Source: an uncultured Aquimonas sp.
GTDB taxonomy: Bacteria; Pseudomonadota; Gammaproteobacteria; Xanthomonadales; Xanthomonadaceae
NCBI GenBank assembly: GCA_946481615.1
Contig: CAMLOR010000206.1
Span: forward strand, 1-6,153
Length of the DNA: 6,153 nucleotides
Reading direction: 5' to 3'
Positions 3,554 through 6,153 of the stretch are shown in pieces. Both the position numbers and the translations under genes were made by a program. Positions within the stretch are counted from its first letter, which is position 1; each line of letters opens with the position of its first letter. Under the pieces are notes generated by a model that saw only the letters and a program-made list of their open reading frames with translations, did no database searches and was not told where the DNA came from.

Positions 3554-6153
3554 TCAGTCCCCCTGCCCCGACAGATACTTCTCGATTTCCGGCCGCAGGC
3601 TGCGCGCCACGCCGTCGAGCGTCGCCACATCCTTCGCGAGGAAGGGATCGAGCCATTCGCCGCGCACCTTCTGCGCCGCGGCGTCGTCCTTCATCGCCAC
3701 GTACAGCGAATACAACCGCGCCGCCGCGCGCAGTTTCTGGCGCTCCTGCGCGCCGTCCTGCGCGAGCACCGGCGCTAGCGTCGCCACCGCCAGCGCATCG
3801 TCGCCGGCGTCGTGCGCCACGCTCGCCACGGCCATGCGCGATTCGCTGGTGTCGGGATGCAGCGGTCCGAGCACGCGTTCGCGTGCCGCCAGCACCTCGA
3901 GCGCGACCGGCAGGCCTTCCTTCGCACGCCCGGCATCGCGCAGGCTGGTGGCCACGTTGACGGCGGAATTGAGCGTGTCCGGATGCTCCGGGCCCAGCGT
4001 GGCGCGGCGCGCTTCCCAGGCTTCCTGCTGCAGCGCCAGCGCCTCGTCGAAGCGCTGCAGGCGCGAAAGCACGGCGCCGAGGTTGAGGATGGAGCGCAAG
4101 GTCTGCGGATGCGTCGGGCCGAGCACCTGCCGGCGCATCGCGGTGACGTAGTCCAGGTGCGCACGCGATTCGTCCAGGCGGCCGAGCGAGGACAGCGTCG
4201 AGCCCAGGTTGTTGCGCTCGGCCAGCGTCCGCGGATGATCCTCGCCGAACTTGCGGCGGTGGATCTCGTAGGATTCCTGCTGCAGCGCCAGCGCGCCTTC
4301 CATGTCGCCGCTCATGCCGCGCGCGGCGGCCAGGTTGGCCTGCGAGGCCAGCGTTTCTTCATGCTCGGGGCCGAGCAGTTCACGCCGCAGCGCGAGCAGC
4401 GATTCGAACTGCGCGCGGCCTTCGTCGCGCCGGCCGGCGCGCATCAGGCTGATGGCGAGGTTGTTGCGCACCTTGAGCGATTGCGGGTCGCGTTCGCCGC
4501 GCCTGGCCACGATGCGGTCGAGCAGCGCCTGCTGCACCTCCAGCGCCTTCGGCAATTCGCCCTGGTCCGAGAGCGTCAGGGCGTAGTCGAGTTCGATGCC
4601 GTCGCGCAGTTCGTCCTCGATCTGCGGCAACGCGGCCACGCGCGCGCGCAAGGCTTCCTGCAGCGCACGCGCTTCCGGCAGCTTGCCGGTGCGGTGCAGC
4701 GCGCTGCCGTGCTCGCGCTGCGCACGCAGCGTGAGCGGGTGATCGGGCCCGAGTTCGCGCTCGCGCGCCGCGGCCACCTCGGCATGCAGTTCGGCGGCGC
4801 GCGGGTACAGCCCGATCGCGAAATACACCTCGCCCACCGATTCGCGCAGATCGGCCGCCAGCCGCGGCTGGGCGGCGAAATCGCGCTGCAGCGCTCGTTC
4901 CGCACGCGCCAGCACGTGGGTGTCGAGCACGCCGCGCGCCAGATCGGTGGGCGCGGTCTTCGCCATCACGGCATCCCATTGCGCAAGATCGGCGCCGGCC
5001 GCCGCCACCTGTTCGCGCTGCGCGGCGAGCAGGCCCTTGCCCATGGCCTCGATGTCGATGTCCTTGAGCATGGCCTGCTGGAAGGCCGCCACCTGCTCCA
5101 GATCGCGACTGCGCGCCTCGGCGATCTCGCGCTGCGCCTGCGCCTGCCACAGGCCGTAGATCGAAGCGACCAGACCCGCGAGCAGCGCCGCCACGGCCAC
5201 GCCCGCGGCGGCCAGTCCCACACGATGCCGCCGCACGAACTTGCGCGCCACGTAGGCGCGCCCGCCCGGCGCCGCGTGCACCGGCTTGTCTTCCAGATAG
5301 CGGCGCACGTCGTCGGCCAGCGCGCCGACGTTGGCATAACGCTGGTCGCGGTCGCTGCGGATGGCGTGCATCACGATCCAGTCGAGATCGCGCCGGAAGC
5401 GCCCGCGCAATTCGCCCAGCGAAAGCCCGCGCACCCGCGCGACTTCGGCGCCCTGCCCCGGCGGCAGGGTGTCGAGCGCGCGCGAAGGCGGCCGCAGCGT
5501 GGTGCGCTCGGCCGTGGCCTCGCCGTCCACCACCGGCCGGGTGCCGGCCAGCAATTCGTAGAGCACGATGCCGAGCGAATACACGTCGCTGCGGATATCG
5601 ACTTCGTAGCCCGTGTGCCCGGCCTGTTCCGGGCTCATGTAGGCCGGCGTGCCGGCCACTTCCGGCGCCTGCGCGTCGAGGTAGCGCTGCGCCGCGGTGG
5701 CGATGCCGAAATCGATGATCTTCGGCTGCGGGCGGCCGTCGAGCGTGGTGACCAGCAAGTTGGCGGGCTTCAGATCGCGGTGGATCACGCCCTTCTGGTG
5801 CGCGTGCTGCACGCCTTCGCAGATGCGCAGGAACAGCTCGAGGCGCTGGCGCAGGTCGAGGCCGGCGGCGTCGCAGTATTCGGTGACCGCGCGCCCTTCG
5901 ATGAATTCCATCGCGAAGAACGGCGCGCCGTCCGGCGTGGTGCCGGCGTCATAGATGTGGGCGATCGCCGGATGCTGCATCTGCGCCAGCACCTGGCGTT
6001 CGATCTCGAAGTGGGCGAGCTGGCGCGCGTCCAGGCGATGCCGGCGCAACAGCTTGAGCGCCACCGTGCGGTGCACCGGCTCGAGCTGGCCGGCACGATA
6101 GACCTCGCCCATGCCGCCGCGCCCGAGCAACGCTTCGATGCGGTAGCGGCCGA
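3554..6153 (-). CDS. Transmembrane PknB-like Ser/Thr protein kinase with C-terminal TPR array (5' partial)
   Basis: Residues here count from the TTG codon at 6130-6128, which is an internal Leu: the frame continues to the right edge reading GRYRIEA before LLGRGGMGEVYRA, so the true start is outside. The kinase domain (to about residue 285) looks complete and active. It has the glycine loop GRGGMG 3-8, VALK Lys26, alpha-C Glu44, HRDLKPAN 117-124 with catalytic Asp119, DFG 140-142, GTPAYMSPEQ 160-169 and SDVYSLG 181-187. A basic stretch (RKFVRRHR, 296-303) precedes one membrane helix, about 304-327, placing the kinase inside and the remaining ~530 residues in the periplasm. A charged juxtamembrane segment (330-425) contains FQQAMLKDIDIEAMGKG. 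From about 430 to 800 there are TPR units of exactly 42 residues. It is likely a signalling receptor kinase; ligand and targets are unknown. It converges on the EamA operon, and its stop lies in repeat sequence. Confidence 0.93.
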   Translation of the reverse strand, partial: GRYRIEALLGRGGMGEVYRAGQLEPVHRTVALKLLRRHRLDARQLAHFEIERQVLAQMQHPAIAHIYDAGTTPDGAPFFAMEFIEGRAVTEYCDAAGLDLRQRLELFLRICEGVQHAHQKGVIHRDLKPANLLVTTLDGRPQPKIIDFGIATAAQRYLDAQAPEVAGTPAYMSPEQAGHTGYEVDIRSDVYSLGIVLYELLAGTRPVVDGEATAERTTLRPPSRALDTLPPGQGAEVARVRGLSLGELRGRFRRDLDWIVMHAIRSDRDQRYANVGALADDVRRYLEDKPVHAAPGGRAYVARKFVRRHRVGLAAAGVAVAALLAGLVASIYGLWQAQAQREIAEARSRDLEQVAAFQQAMLKDIDIEAMGKGLLAAQREQVAAAGADLAQWDAVMAKTAPTDLARGVLDTHVLARAERALQRDFAAQPRLAADLRESVGEVYFAIGLYPRAAELHAEVAAARERELGPDHPLTLRAQREHGSALHRTGKLPEARALQEALRARVAALPQIEDELRDGIELDYALTLSDQGELPKALEVQQALLDRIVARRGERDPQSLKVRNNLAISLMRAGRRDEGRAQFESLLALRRELLGPEHEETLASQANLAAARGMSGDMEGALALQQESYEIHRRKFGEDHPRTLAERNNLGSTLSSLGRLDESRAHLDYVTAMRRQVLGPTHPQTLRSILNLGAVLSRLQRFDEALALQQEAWEARRATLGPEHPDTLNSAVNVATSLRDAGRAKEGLPVALEVLAARERVLGPLHPDTSESRMAVASVAHDAGDDALAVATLAPVLAQDGAQERQKLRAAARLYSLYVAMKDDAAAQKVRGEWLDPFLAKDVATLDGVARSLRPEIEKYLSGQGD
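3731..4843 (-). repeat. Kinesin-light-chain-type TPR array with exact 42-residue period
   Basis: The signature (L/F)G-x-x-H-P-x-T-L recurs with its Gly at residues 461, 545, 587, 629, 671, 713 and 755 (numbered as for the kinase). Every interval is 42 residues, except 461 to 545, which is exactly 84. One degenerate unit therefore sits at about 503, where the motif has drifted to LPQIEDELRD. The 545 unit is also degenerate (GERDPQSL). Conserved N-L-(A/G) and G-x-x-(D/E)-E-(A/G) positions mark the two helices of each unit. This matches the TPR_10/TPR_12 class, which binds proteins or peptides. Spacing without a single indel suggests expansion by whole-unit duplication. Confidence 0.88.
5150..5221 (-). 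other. Transmembrane segment of the kinase
   Basis: It encodes a run of about 24 hydrophobic residues (VGLAAAGVAVAALLAGLVAS, then IYGLW) after the basic RKFVRRHR. By the positive-inside rule the kinase domain is cytoplasmic and the TPR region periplasmic. No other hydrophobic stretch long enough to span the membrane is visible in the part of the protein present here. Confidence 0.85.

Larger units (their letters stand above)
3319..3556. other. Nested inverted-repeat region between convergent genes; possible bidirectional transcription end or mRNA 3' stabiliser
   Basis: The 253-bp gap between the transporter and kinase stops is almost filled by the repeat cluster. The outer 40-nt arms (3319-3358 and 3517-3556, 38/40 complementary) enclose the inner 23-nt arms (3414-3436 and 3476-3498, 22/23). 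RNA from either strand could form the same nested stem, which suits a position between convergent genes. REP elements elsewhere protect mRNA 3' ends, limit read-through or bind nucleoid proteins and gyrase; any such role here is inference. There is no U-tract after either arm, so this is not a textbook intrinsic terminator. Confidence 0.55.

Noticed and set aside
3138..3656. Minus-strand 172-codon frame containing VRGEPVESAAST repeats, and a companion frame (3197-3523) with FAVSLSN repeats
   Set aside because: These are the 42-bp repeats read in other frames, a familiar source of spurious hypothetical proteins. Both overlap the transporter 3' end in antisense.
3352..3960. Plus-strand 202-codon open frame through the repeats and the kinase 3' end
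   Set aside because: It is made of translated repeats (STGSPRTV) followed by Arg/Pro/Ala-rich sequence antisense to the kinase. There is no family resemblance or ribosome site, and the kinase frame is clearly real.
6128..6130. TTG as the kinase start codon
   Set aside because: The frame continues upstream as GRYRIEA, the usual lead-in to the glycine-rich loop. Starting here would cut off the first beta strand, so the true start is outside the window.

Overview
The window is GC-rich, tightly packed chromosomal DNA, probably from a gammaproteobacterium of the Xanthomonadales/Lysobacterales (Lysobacter- or Rhodanobacter-like). That placement is inference. It rests on the high GC content, the adjacency of pyrD and murB, a class 2 quinone-linked PyrD, an ALDH7-type dehydrogenase, and a transmembrane Ser/Thr kinase with kinesin-light-chain-type TPRs. 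No rRNA, tRNA, transposase, phage gene or CRISPR array is visible.

Layout. Positions 1-3300 hold four same-direction genes with almost no space between them. They are the 3' end of an ALDH7-family L-piperidine-6-carboxylate/aminoadipate-semialdehyde dehydrogenase (1-296), pyrD (300-1349), murB (1346-2377) and a ten-helix EamA/DMT transporter (2374-3300). The junctions are a 3-nt gap, an ATGA overlap and a GTGA overlap, so the four are very probably one translationally coupled operon. The functions are lysine catabolism, pyrimidine synthesis, cell-wall precursor synthesis and an unassigned transport step. They share a transcript more obviously than a pathway.

From the right edge, a large minus-strand gene (6153-3554, 5' end outside the window) converges on the operon. 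It encodes a membrane-anchored PknB-like Ser/Thr kinase: a complete cytoplasmic kinase domain, one transmembrane helix and a long C-terminal array of 42-residue TPR units predicted to lie in the periplasm. In related bacteria such kinases are often encoded beside an ECF sigma factor, which could lie just beyond the right edge.

The 253-bp gap between the two convergent genes (3301-3553) is the most unusual stretch. It carries five copies of a 23-bp REP-like element. Three are direct copies in a tandem array of exact 42-bp period and two are inverted. Outer copies match outer and inner copies match inner, so the transcript could fold into a nested long stem. The repeat homology runs through the kinase stop codon. 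I see no wholly new system. The repeat cluster and the architecture of the kinase (periplasmic TPR sensor, activation loop poor in Ser/Thr) are the points worth following up.
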